NCBI RefSeq assembly: GCF_040358985.1 | Contig: NZ_CP132932.1 | Span: 806,001 to 870,000, forward strand | Direction: 5' to 3' | DNA from: Tunturibacter empetritectus | Lineage (GTDB): Bacteria > Acidobacteriota > Terriglobia > Terriglobales > Acidobacteriaceae | DNA length: 64,000 nucleotides | Shown: positions 24,582-32,778 of the stretch, piece by piece | How the letters are laid out: every line of letters begins with the position of its first letter | How positions within the stretch are numbered: position 1 is the first letter of the stretch | Position numbers and translations under genes: made by a program | The notes under the pieces: generated by a model | Told to the model about the DNA's origin: nothing | The model's input: only the letters and a program-made list of their open reading frames with translations | The model's database searches: none

Positions 24582-25397
24582 TTGCTGAAGCCGGAACGGT
24601 CTTTTCTTGCATTTTTTCTTCTGGTGTCGTGTTCCGCAGCTTCGCTAACCGCGAAAGCGCAGCTTCTAGGGTTAGGACCCAAGCCGGCACCCGTTGTCAT
24701 TCCCACCCTGCAGCCCCCGCAGCCTGGTTTCGCCTTCCCCCAAAAACAGACCCTGACCTTTACCGTGGACTGGCGCGTCTTCACCGCAGGCACCGCAGTC
24801 TTTCAGCTCGAGCAGGAAGGCACAGTGCAAAAGATTGCTGCCACCGCCGACTCCACCGGTGCCGTGACCATGCTCTTCCCCGTCATCGACAAGTTTCAGG
24901 CCGGATTCGACACGAAGACCGGTTGCTCCACCGGCTTCACCAAACAGCTTCAGGAGGGACGCCGCAAAGTCTCAAGCGAACTCAGCTTCGACTACACCCA
25001 GGGCAAGCAGAAGCAGATCGAAAAGAACCTCGTCAAAGGCACGTCGAAGGAGCAGGTGGCCTCCATTCCCGCCTGCGTCACCGACTCCCTCTCCGCCATC
25101 TTCTACGCGGCATCGCAGCCAATGGCGGTCGGTCAAAGCATCCGGTTCCCCCTGGCCGACTCCATGCGCACCGTCACCGTCGCGATGAAGGTCGAGTCCA
25201 AAGAAGAGATCAAGACCCCTGCAGGAACCTTTCAGACCCTCAAAGTAGAGCCGACCGCGGATGAGGGCATCGTAAAAAATCGCGGACACATCTGGGTCTG
25301 GTACACCGACGACGCGCGCCACATGCCTGTCCAGATCCAGGCACGACTGTTCTGGGGAACAATCACCTTCCACCTTCAGTCGTACGATACGAAATAA
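24582..25397 (+). CDS. Exported DUF3108 protein
   Basis: A 271-residue protein with a signal peptide (residues 1-26, FLAFFLLVSCSAASLTAKA). The mature part reads TLTFTVDWRVFTAGTAVFQLEQEG near residue 58 and ends in GHIWVWYTDDARHMPVQIQARLFWGTITFHLQ, both typical of DUF3108, a periplasmic beta-sheet family of unknown role. Two Cys (CSTGF, PACVTD) could pair. The start is a TTG at 24582. It lies 72 bases after the methyltransferase in the same direction. Confidence 0.8.
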   Translation: MLKPERSFLAFFLLVSCSAASLTAKAQLLGLGPKPAPVVIPTLQPPQPGFAFPQKQTLTFTVDWRVFTAGTAVFQLEQEGTVQKIAATADSTGAVTMLFPVIDKFQAGFDTKTGCSTGFTKQLQEGRRKVSSELSFDYTQGKQKQIEKNLVKGTSKEQVASIPACVTDSLSAIFYAASQPMAVGQSIRFPLADSMRTVTVAMKVESKEEIKTPAGTFQTLKVEPTADEGIVKNRGHIWVWYTDDARHMPVQIQARLFWGTITFHLQSYDTK

Positions 25398-25417
25398 GAA
25401 GAAAGACGGCTTTTTTG

Positions 25418-25750
25418 ATGACAAATACGCCAGATCCGACAGATCCAAAGCACAATGCGGCATTAGATCCAGACAAAGATCCAGACAAGTTCGTGACCGT
25501 AGGCAAGTTCCTCGAGCCCGTGAACGCCCAGATGGCGAAAGGGATGCTCGAGTCCGCCAGTATCGAGTGTTTCCTGCAGGGCGAGAACGCCAATAGCCTG
25601 CTGGCGCTGGCGTTTCGAGCGCGGCTCCTGGTGCATAAGCACGACGAAGAAACCGCACGCGAGATTCTCGGCGAAGCCGTCGGCGAGTTGACCGGAGACG
25701 ATCTGACACCTGCAGAACAGCACGAACTCGAAACAGGCGATGACGACTGA
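25418..25750 (+). CDS. DUF2007-like putative signal-transducing protein
   Basis: A 110-residue protein. After an Asp/Pro-rich tail (TPDPTDPKHNAALDPDKDPD) comes a DUF2007-type domain, FVTVGKFLEPVNAQMAKGML and IECFLQGENANSLLALAFRARLLVHKHDEETAREIL. This fold resembles the PII-like ferredoxin fold; function unknown. It overlaps the queC start by 11 bases. A TTG at 25415 precedes the ATG; the ATG is preferred. The strong overlap suggests co-translation with queC. Confidence 0.75.
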   Translation: MTNTPDPTDPKHNAALDPDKDPDKFVTVGKFLEPVNAQMAKGMLESASIECFLQGENANSLLALAFRARLLVHKHDEETAREILGEAVGELTGDDLTPAEQHELETGDDD

Positions 25751-26432
25751 ACTAAGCCGCCCCCGTGCCGTCCTCTGCCTGTCAGGCGGAATGGACTCCT
25801 CCGTCTGCGCTGCCCTCGCCGCCCGCGACTACGAGGTCTTCGCCGTCCACTTCAGCTACGGCCAGAGGACAGAAGCCCGCGAGTTACACTCCGCCCAGGA
25901 GGTAGCGCGCATCGTAGGGGTAAAAGAGCTGCTGCATTTGAAGATCGACTTATTTCGCCGGATCGGCGGCTCAGCCCTCACCGACACCTCGATCGCCGTA
26001 CCCGTCGCAGGTGACGAAGCGGCAATAGGAAACGCAGTCCCAGTCACCTATGTCCCATTCCGCAACGCGCACTTTCTCTCTGCCGCGGTAAGCTGGGCCG
26101 AGGTTCTTGGCGCAGAAAAGGTCTTTATCGGAGCAGTCGAGCAGGATAGTTCGGGATACCCCGACTGCCGCCCGGCGTACTACGAGGCCTTCAACCAGCT
26201 CATCCGGATAGGCACCAAAGACGGTCACATTCAGGTCGTCACGCCTCTGATCCAGATGCGCAAGAGCGAGATCGTCCGGTTGGGAGTTGAACTCGGTGCA
26301 CCGTTCCATGTAAGTTGGTCATGCTATTCCGGCGAAACCGAAGCCTGTGGCGTCTGCGAGAGCTGCGTTCTACGACTGCGGGCATTTCGCGAGGCCGGAG
26401 CGGTTGATCCCATACCGTATGCGGTCGCATGA
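25740..26432 (+). CDS. queC: 7-cyano-7-deazaguanine synthase QueC
   Basis: ATP-dependent ligase that turns 7-carboxy-7-deazaguanine and ammonia into preQ0. The PP-loop is CLSGGMDSSV (13-22). The C-terminal zinc site is CYSGETEACGVCESC, with four cysteines. YPDCRPAYYEAFNQLI and TPLIQMRKSEIVRLG are family blocks. Length 230 is normal. It overlaps the DUF2007 gene and is 15 kb from queE/queD; no queF, tgt or queA was seen here. Confidence 0.95.
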   Translation: MTTELSRPRAVLCLSGGMDSSVCAALAARDYEVFAVHFSYGQRTEARELHSAQEVARIVGVKELLHLKIDLFRRIGGSALTDTSIAVPVAGDEAAIGNAVPVTYVPFRNAHFLSAAVSWAEVLGAEKVFIGAVEQDSSGYPDCRPAYYEAFNQLIRIGTKDGHIQVVTPLIQMRKSEIVRLGVELGAPFHVSWSCYSGETEACGVCESCVLRLRAFREAGAVDPIPYAVA

Positions 26433-26526
26433 CCGTCGCATTTTGCATCAAATTTTTCTAGGAAGCAGCAGCCGTTTTTCAACGAAGACTTACGCCCGCA
26501 ACCCATGGGCCTGGAGAAGACAAAGC

Positions 26527-27720
26527 ATGAAACGTATCGGATGGAAGATAAGCACCCTGGCAGCTGCTCTGCTGGTAACTCTGGTGATGGCGAAGCCAAC
26601 CCTCTTGAAAGCACAGGCCGCGCCGCCTGCAGGAAACGCAAGCATCCACGGCCACGTCCTCAATCCAGCCGGGTTCCCTCTTACCAAAGGGGAGGTCCGC
26701 CTGTCGACCGATAGAACCTCAGAGGCCAAAGATCGAAAATATCTCTACACCTTTCCGATCGACGCCAACGGAGACTACAAGGGCTCAGGAATTGTAGCCG
26801 GCACCTACATCGTCTTCGTCTTCCAGGACGACAAGAGCCTCGACTTCAATGAAAGTGTTCCCATCGCCAAAGAAGAAGACAAGCTCGTGAACTTCGACAT
26901 GTCCCGCCCGGAGTACCTCAGCAAGATGACTCCGGAAGAGCGCAAGCAGATCGAAGAGTACAAGAAGAAAAACTCTGAAGTAAGTGCCACCAACGCGAAG
27001 ATTCAGAATCTGAATGCGCTGCTGACTCAGGCGCGCGCAGACAACAAGGCCGGCAACTACGACTCAGCAATTACCGCCATGAAGCAGGCCACCGACACCA
27101 AGCCAGACGAAGGCATCCTCTGGGTTACCTTAGGCGATGCACAGCTCGGCAGCGGAGACGCCGCCGCAAAAGCTGCTAAGGCAGCAGGCACCTCGCCCAC
27201 CGATCCAGCGGTCCAGCAGAAGTTCACCGATGCAGCAACCTCTTACAAAAAGGCTGCCGATCTGAACGCCGCCTCCAAGAAGCCCAACCCTGAGACCGCA
27301 GGTGTGGCTTACAACCAACTGGGACAGGCAGAGGCTCGCTTGGGCGACGCCAAAGCCTCCTCTGACGCCTACGAACAGGCCGCAAAAGCCCAGCCCGAAA
27401 AGGCCGGCATGTACTACTTCAACGAAGCCGCAACCCTCTACAACTCCGGTAAACTTCCCGAAGCAGGCGCCGCCGCTGACAAAGCCATCGCAGCCGACCC
27501 CAAGAAAGCGGATGCTTACTACATCAAGGGTCAGGCGCTCATTCCGCAGGCAACCGTCGATCCCAAAACCCAGAAGATCGTCGCCCCACCGGGATGCGTC
27601 GAAGCCTATCAGCAGTACCTTGAACTGGCGCCGGACGGTGGCCACGCTGCCGACGTGAAGGGTATCCTCGAAGGCATCGGCGCACCGGTCAAGTCGAGCT
27701 TCAAGTCTGGAAAGAAGTAG
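26527..27720 (+). CDS. Secreted TPR protein with carboxypeptidase-regulatory-like domain
   Basis: A 397-residue exported protein. Signal peptide at about 1-30 (TLAAALLVTLVMAKPTLLKAQA), then a beta-sandwich of the carboxypeptidase-regulatory type (ASIHGHVLNPAGFPLTKGEVRLS ... GSGIVAGTYIVFVFQDD), then a charged linker (EERKQIEEYKKKNSEV) and TPR repeats from about residue 160 to 370 (AGNYDSAITAMKQATDTKPDEG, ETAGVAYNQLGQAEARLG, EAGAAADKAIAADPKKADAYYIKG). This pairing is common in acidobacterial secreted proteins; it likely mediates protein contacts in the periplasm. The ATG at 26527 has GGAGAAGAC ahead of it, while the frame upstream is not signal-like. A terminator follows. Confidence 0.85.
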   Translation: MKRIGWKISTLAAALLVTLVMAKPTLLKAQAAPPAGNASIHGHVLNPAGFPLTKGEVRLSTDRTSEAKDRKYLYTFPIDANGDYKGSGIVAGTYIVFVFQDDKSLDFNESVPIAKEEDKLVNFDMSRPEYLSKMTPEERKQIEEYKKKNSEVSATNAKIQNLNALLTQARADNKAGNYDSAITAMKQATDTKPDEGILWVTLGDAQLGSGDAAAKAAKAAGTSPTDPAVQQKFTDAATSYKKAADLNAASKKPNPETAGVAYNQLGQAEARLGDAKASSDAYEQAAKAQPEKAGMYYFNEAATLYNSGKLPEAGAAADKAIAADPKKADAYYIKGQALIPQATVDPKTQKIVAPPGCVEAYQQYLELAPDGGHAADVKGILEGIGAPVKSSFKSGKK

Positions 27721-27738
27721 CCTTTCAAACAGCAGGAG

Positions 27739-27767
27739 GCCCCGGGCGACACGGCTCGGGGCTTTTT
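27739..27767 (+). terminator. Rho-independent terminator after the TPR gene
   Basis: GCCCCGGGC (27739-27747) pairs with GCTCGGGGC (27754-27762) with one G-T wobble, six-base loop, then TTTTT. Confidence 0.8.
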
Positions 27768-27821
27768 GTTTGCCACGCTCTAAGCCACTTTGCACTCCAT
27801 ACCTACTCTCAAGGAGAGACG

Positions 27822-29057
27822 ATGTCGCCAGCGGCCACAGTTCTGGACTTCGATCAAGCTCTGGCGATGGTCCTCCAGCACGCAATCGATCTCCCGCTCC
27901 CGCCAAGCGAGTCGCTTCCGCTGCTGGAGTGTGGAAGTCGCATTCTCGCCGAACCCGTCTTAGCGGATCGCGATCAGCCACCCTTCCACCGATCGACACG
28001 CGATGGATTCGCTCTACACGCAAGCGACACACCCGGTCCGCTCAAGGTAGTCGGCTTGGTCAGAGCCGGCGAGCAGTGGCACGGCAGCCCGCTCGAACCC
28101 AACGCCACAATTGAAATCATGACCGGCGCACCCATTCCTGAAGGCGCCGATGCCGTCGTAATGATCGAGCATATCGAACGCGACCACGACTCGATCCGCC
28201 TGTCCACCGGACGAACCATTCGAAGCGGAGAGAACATCGTTCCCCAGGGAAGCGAGGCCCGCGCTGGCCAGACAGTTTTGCCCACCGCCACACCAATCGA
28301 GGGCGCAGAGATCGCACTCGCCGCCTCATGCGGATACTCAAAGCTACAAGTATTTCGAAAGCCAAAGATAGCGATCGTCGCAACTGGAGACGAGTTGGTG
28401 GACCTCGCCGCCAACCCAGCGCCCCAGCAGATCAGAAACTCGAACAGCTACGGTCTGGCCGAACTGATCCGTCGCGCAGGCGGAGAACCAATACAGCTCC
28501 CGATCGCTCCAGACCAGCGGCCCGAACTCGAACAAACCATCCGTGCCGCGCGCCGTTGCGACCTCATGCTTCTCTCCGGTGGCGTCTCGATGGGCAAGTA
28601 CGACCTCGTGGAAGAGGTGCTGCAAGCGCTCGGCGCGGAGTTTTTCTTCACCGGCGTCAGAATGCAGCCCGGCAAGCCCCTCGTCTTCGGCCGCCTGCCA
28701 GATGAGAGCAACCTCCCTCCACAATTTTTCTTCGGACTGCCCGGCAACCCGGTCTCCACCCAGGTCACCTTCCACTGCTTCGTCGAGCCGATGCTCCGTG
28801 CCATGGCCGGTGCAGACGCACAGGTCCCTCGCTTTCTTCAAGCAACGCTGGCCGAGGACGTGTCCGGAAAAACCGGCCTGATGCGTGTACTCCCCGCAAG
28901 ATGGACCTCGGATCGCACTCGCCCAGAAGTAAGACTCGTAGCGTGGCAGGGATCGGGCGACCTCGCCGCTAACGCCCGGGCAAACTGCTACGCCGTGCTC
29001 TCACCCGACAAAGATCACTTCGCAGCCGGGGATGTCATCACGATTCTCCTGCGTTAA
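27822..29057 (+). CDS. moeA: Molybdopterin molybdenumtransferase MoeA
   Basis: Inserts molybdate into adenylylated molybdopterin. Family blocks: HRSTRDGFALHA, IMTGAPIPEGADAVVMIEH, ENIVPQGSEARAGQ, VATGDELVD, RNSNSYGLAELI, LLSGGVSMGKYDLVEEVL and GLPGNPVSTQVTFHCFV. Length 411 is normal. The ATG has AAGGAGAGACG upstream. moaC follows after 9 bases, so the two form a small cofactor operon. Confidence 0.95.
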   Translation: MSPAATVLDFDQALAMVLQHAIDLPLPPSESLPLLECGSRILAEPVLADRDQPPFHRSTRDGFALHASDTPGPLKVVGLVRAGEQWHGSPLEPNATIEIMTGAPIPEGADAVVMIEHIERDHDSIRLSTGRTIRSGENIVPQGSEARAGQTVLPTATPIEGAEIALAASCGYSKLQVFRKPKIAIVATGDELVDLAANPAPQQIRNSNSYGLAELIRRAGGEPIQLPIAPDQRPELEQTIRAARRCDLMLLSGGVSMGKYDLVEEVLQALGAEFFFTGVRMQPGKPLVFGRLPDESNLPPQFFFGLPGNPVSTQVTFHCFVEPMLRAMAGADAQVPRFLQATLAEDVSGKTGLMRVLPARWTSDRTRPEVRLVAWQGSGDLAANARANCYAVLSPDKDHFAAGDVITILLR

Positions 29058-29066
29058 GCTTGTGAG

Positions 29067-29630
29067 ATGGACGACGTAGACTACACCTCCGAACAGCTGA
29101 TGGACGACGACCCGGAACCGTTGGGCAACGACGCGGACTTTCCTGCCGTGGCCCCCGTGCCGCTGCACCTCTCGCACTATGACCAGGCGGGCGAAGCGCA
29201 CATGGTGGACGTCGGCGAGAAGACGCTAACCCGGCGCGAGGCAGTCGCCGCAGCATTTGTCGAGCTTTCCCCCGCAGTGCTCGCAGCTCTGCCGCAAAAT
29301 CCGAAAGGCAATCCGCTGGAAGTAGCTCGGTTCGCAGGAATCCAGGCCGCAAAACAAACCTCCAGCCTGATTCCGATGTGCCATCAAATTGCTCTGAGCT
29401 TCGTAGACATTCAGACAAAGATCGTCGAAGGCGGCGTCGCGATCGAAGCCACAGCAGCAACCATAGCCGGGACCGGCGTTGAGATGGAGGCTATGGTGGC
29501 AGCCTCCATCGCTGCCCTCACGGTCTACGACATGACCAAGGCGCTCGACAAAGGAATCAGAATTCGAGAGGTAGTCTTGCTACGCAAGAGCGGTGGCAAG
29601 AGCGGCGAATATCGGCGCGAACGCCTCTAA
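29067..29630 (+). CDS. moaC: Cyclic pyranopterin monophosphate synthase MoaC
   Basis: Completes formation of cyclic pyranopterin monophosphate after MoaA. Diagnostic blocks: LIPMCHQIALSFVDI, GTGVEMEAMVAASIAALTVYDM and TKALDKGIRIREVVLLRKSGGKSG. About 32 acidic residues precede the usual N-terminus (HYDQAGEAHMVDVGEK), so a later start is possible. No moaA, moaB, moaD or moaE was found in the window. It ends 1 base before the convergent egtD stop. Confidence 0.95.
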   Translation: MDDVDYTSEQLMDDDPEPLGNDADFPAVAPVPLHLSHYDQAGEAHMVDVGEKTLTRREAVAAAFVELSPAVLAALPQNPKGNPLEVARFAGIQAAKQTSSLIPMCHQIALSFVDIQTKIVEGGVAIEATAATIAGTGVEMEAMVAASIAALTVYDMTKALDKGIRIREVVLLRKSGGKSGEYRRERL

Positions 29631-29631
29631 T

Positions 29632-30666
29632 TCAAACCGCAGTCGCCAGCGTAACGGCAAACAGATGCTGCGGATCCTGCCAAGACTTCATCTTCCTGAA
29701 GTTCGTCGAGGCCAGCAGAGCATCCACGGCAGTCGAGGTAAATTTGTAACTATTTTCGGTGTGAATACTCTCGCCATGCGCGAACTCCACAATGAACGCC
29801 GGGCCGCTGGAGTTTGCAGGAACATGAATAGACTGCGCAATCAGCGACTCCAGATGCATCTCGATGCGTGACTCAGCGGGGTTCCAACAAGCACGATGGC
29901 GAAAGTTCGCCGGCAAAAAATCAGCCCCAAGATCGCGGTTGAGCCGTGTGAGCACATTTAGATTGAACGCAGCAGTCACCCCCGCCGCATCATCGTACGC
30001 CGCAAGAAGTGTGGCCACAGTCTTATTGGCGACAGCGCCGCCACTGGGGGCAAGGTCTGTGCCAAGCAAAAGAGTATCCCCGGGAAGCAACTGGGCGCGA
30101 AGATTGCGAAGAACGTCCTTCGCATCCTCCGGCATAAAATTCCCGATGCTCGAACCAATGTAAAGCGCCAGCGTCCGCGTGTCCGGCAGACGATTGAGCG
30201 GAAGCGCCTCGCGGGTATAGTCCGCAACCTGAGAGCGAACAGTCACCCCCGGAATGTTCGCTAGGATATTCTCACTCGCCTCCGCAAGAGCAGTCTCGGA
30301 GACATCCACAGGTTGATACACCACACTGCCCTGCTGCCGAACAGCCTCGGCCAACAGTATGCCCGTCTTGGTCGCCGTTCCCGCCCCCAGCTCGATCAAG
30401 GTAAGTTTTCCGCTGGGCCCCTGCCCCCGCGCAGCCTCACTCAAAATCTCGCTGGCACTGGCCGCAAAGATGCTTCGCTCAGTCCGGGTCAGATAATACT
30501 CCGGCAGCTCCGTAATCTGTTCGAACAAATGCGACCCAGCCTCGTCATAAAAGAGCCAGGGGGTTAGGGTCTTTGGTGTGGCAGACAGGCCCGTGCGAGC
30601 TTCATACGCCACGGCATCAAGAGTACTAATCAGCGGTTCGTCCAGCGCGAAGGTCGTTGATGGCAC
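29632..30666 (-). CDS. egtD: EgtD-like histidine N-alpha-methyltransferase
   Basis: SAM-dependent trimethylation of histidine to hercynine, first step of ergothioneine synthesis. The DUF2260-type fold starts with TPKTLTPWLFYDEAGSHLFEQITELPEYYLTRTE. The SAM loop is LIELGAGTATKT, followed by YQPVDVSETAL and LALYIGSSIGNF. The C-terminal IHTENSYKFT has the Glu and Ser positions that in the mycobacterial enzyme hold the histidine amino group. Length 344 is slightly above average. No EgtB (sulfoxide synthase) gene is adjacent, so pathway completion must be coded elsewhere or the substrate differs. Confidence 0.85.
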   Translation of the reverse strand: MPSTTFALDEPLISTLDAVAYEARTGLSATPKTLTPWLFYDEAGSHLFEQITELPEYYLTRTERSIFAASASEILSEAARGQGPSGKLTLIELGAGTATKTGILLAEAVRQQGSVVYQPVDVSETALAEASENILANIPGVTVRSQVADYTREALPLNRLPDTRTLALYIGSSIGNFMPEDAKDVLRNLRAQLLPGDTLLLGTDLAPSGGAVANKTVATLLAAYDDAAGVTAAFNLNVLTRLNRDLGADFLPANFRHRACWNPAESRIEMHLESLIAQSIHVPANSSGPAFIVEFAHGESIHTENSYKFTSTAVDALLASTNFRKMKSWQDPQHLFAVTLATAV

Positions 30667-30713
30667 GTGTAATCCCCCGGGAAATCAATAGCTGAGTGGG
30701 AGGCGCAAGCGTC

Positions 30714-30765
30714 GAAACCCCACCGCTGTCGAAATTGGATGCATCTACGCGGGGTTTTGTGCAAC
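30714..30765 (-). terminator. Weak terminator-like inverted repeat
   Basis: In the 211-base spacer between the egtD start and the esterase stop, AAACCCC near 30716 faces GGGGTTTT near 30755 across a loop of about 30 bases. It lies downstream of the esterase gene on the minus strand. The pairing is short for such a loop, so this is weak. Confidence 0.25.
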
Positions 30766-30877
30766 TTAATCTTTACTGGCGCGAATTCCGCACAACCAAA
30801 GTCGAGAGAACGATACTAAAATCCCGTTTATTTGCTGCAATCAAACTTCAGGACCGCTCGGAACCCTGAGCGCCGCC

Positions 30878-32629
30878 CTAGTACCGCCAACTCGTCACAT
30901 CCGCCCCCGCCGGAGCCGTCTTCGCTATCCGATCCATGATCTTAGGCAGATACATCGTGTTGTAGTGCAGCCGCGACAGCGCATTTGGCAGCGTCGGATC
31001 GCCATTCCAGCAGTGCTCCGCCCTCGGCCCATAGAGCACCTCGCCGTCATAGGGCACACCATGCCCAGGCGTGCCGGTCGTCTTCAAAAAATCCTCCATC
31101 AGATAAACCGCGTTATTCAAAAAATATGTGTCGTCGCTGCCCACATACAGGTGAATCTTTCCCTGCAGCTTCGGCCCTAGCGTCTCCCAATCTCTTTGCA
31201 GCTTCGCGTTCAGATCGTAGTGTTCCTTCCAATACTCCGCGACCTTGTGATCAATCGCCCCAGTCTCCTTATCGAAGATCGGCTCCGGATAACCATCCTT
31301 CCCCTGCGGCGAATACACCGCCTGCCAGATATCGAACTGCTCCCCCGAACGTCCCCTATCGCCCAGCGCCGCCTCATACGCGATGTTGTCCCGCATCGAG
31401 ATCAGCGTATGCCCCAGATAATCCCGCATCGCCGGCTGCTCCACCCGCTTGTTCGCGCCCTGCAGGTAAAACATATTCTCGTCTTTATAAAGATCCCGCG
31501 TCATATACGCATGAAAGTCCACCGGGTCAGGACAAGCTACGAACGCCCCGTTGTAGTGGTCCGGATAAAAGATCTGCACTGCCAATGACTCCCATCCACC
31601 CGTCGAGCCGCCATACATAAACCTCGCCCACGGCTGTCCAATCCCGCGAAACTGCTTCTCCACCGCCGGAACCAGCTCCGTCTCAATCGAATCGCCATAA
31701 GGCCCCAGATTCGCCGAGTTCACAGCATACGAGTCGTCGTAGTAGGGATTCGCGTGTTGAATCTTCATCACCAGAACCCGCGGAAACTTCGGACCAATCC
31801 ACTGCTGATACTCCTTGTAAGCCTCCTCCTGCTGAATCCGGTTGTACCCCTCAAGATGAAACCGCTCCGAGTAGTTCGGCTTCAAATTGGGATCCGGCGG
31901 CGTCGTCCGAAAGTCATCGAAACCCGTCACGAAGTGGTCATGAAAGATCATCAGCGGATAGTGTGCCTCCGTATGTTCATCGAATCCCTCCGGCACCAGC
32001 ACCACCGCACTCAAATACACCGGCGTCCCCCAGAACTTCGTCAGCAGCGCACTCTGAATCTTGATATGCCGAACATATTTTGTATCTGCTTCAGGCACAA
32101 TTGGCGGAATTACCTGATCCAGTGAAATCGCAATCGGCGCCCCACCCCTTCCAACGCGCACCTTCACCGGCTTACTGTACAAATTCCCCGGCGCAAGATT
32201 CCAGTGCTTCCCCTCGCCCCGGTCCGGCGAAAGCTTAATCGTCTTCCCATCCGCGCGATGGAACGTCTCATACACATCCAGCACCGCCTGCACCGTATAC
32301 TCCCCCGCCGGAACATCCTTCAGACTCCCAATGGGATATCCCGCAGCCTTGTCATCCACCGCAACACTCTCACCCGGCTTCAGTCCATCCACCGTCACGC
32401 CAAACACCATCTGGCTCCGCGGCGTATCGTCGATCTGCATCCGAGGCTCCTCCGACGGATCATTCGACAACAACAACAGCACCCGCCCATCCAGAGGCTT
32501 CGCCGACCGCCCAGCAGGAAAAGACACCGAAACCGCCTGAACACCGGTCTGAGCCCTTCCAGCCTCAGAGCTCAACCAAGGAAAAGCAACAACCAGCATG
32601 ACGACAGGAGCAATCGAAGGAAGACGCAT
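30878..32629 (-). CDS. Secreted alpha/beta-hydrolase, putative esterase
   Basis: A 583-residue exported protein. Signal peptide at about 1-27 (VVMLVVAFPWLSSEAGRAQ), then a beta-rich region of about 150 residues, then an esterase-D-like hydrolase domain. Its nucleophile elbow is YGGSTGGWESLAVQIFYPD, with Ser flanked as G-G-S-T-G-G. A candidate Asp is in YVGSDDTYFLNN and the His in GPRAEHCWNGD. HYPLMIFHDHFV forms the early strand. The natural substrate is unknown; relatives act on acetylated sugars or peptides. The start at 32629 (MRLPS) is chosen for its signal peptide. It is divergent from the M16 peptidase gene. Confidence 0.8.
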   Translation of the reverse strand: MRLPSIAPVVMLVVAFPWLSSEAGRAQTGVQAVSVSFPAGRSAKPLDGRVLLLLSNDPSEEPRMQIDDTPRSQMVFGVTVDGLKPGESVAVDDKAAGYPIGSLKDVPAGEYTVQAVLDVYETFHRADGKTIKLSPDRGEGKHWNLAPGNLYSKPVKVRVGRGGAPIAISLDQVIPPIVPEADTKYVRHIKIQSALLTKFWGTPVYLSAVVLVPEGFDEHTEAHYPLMIFHDHFVTGFDDFRTTPPDPNLKPNYSERFHLEGYNRIQQEEAYKEYQQWIGPKFPRVLVMKIQHANPYYDDSYAVNSANLGPYGDSIETELVPAVEKQFRGIGQPWARFMYGGSTGGWESLAVQIFYPDHYNGAFVACPDPVDFHAYMTRDLYKDENMFYLQGANKRVEQPAMRDYLGHTLISMRDNIAYEAALGDRGRSGEQFDIWQAVYSPQGKDGYPEPIFDKETGAIDHKVAEYWKEHYDLNAKLQRDWETLGPKLQGKIHLYVGSDDTYFLNNAVYLMEDFLKTTGTPGHGVPYDGEVLYGPRAEHCWNGDPTLPNALSRLHYNTMYLPKIMDRIAKTAPAGADVTSWRY

Positions 32630-32778
32630 TGCGTCAGTATACAAACCCTGCGAGCAGATACACGGCAATATCTTCCGGGCCACCTGACCTCCCGAGTTGA
32701 TATCATCCTTATCACCGTTCCTATCCGAGTACGCAGGCACTCTCGAAAAGACCTGGCCCGGCCCTCCGTGGAGAAAAG

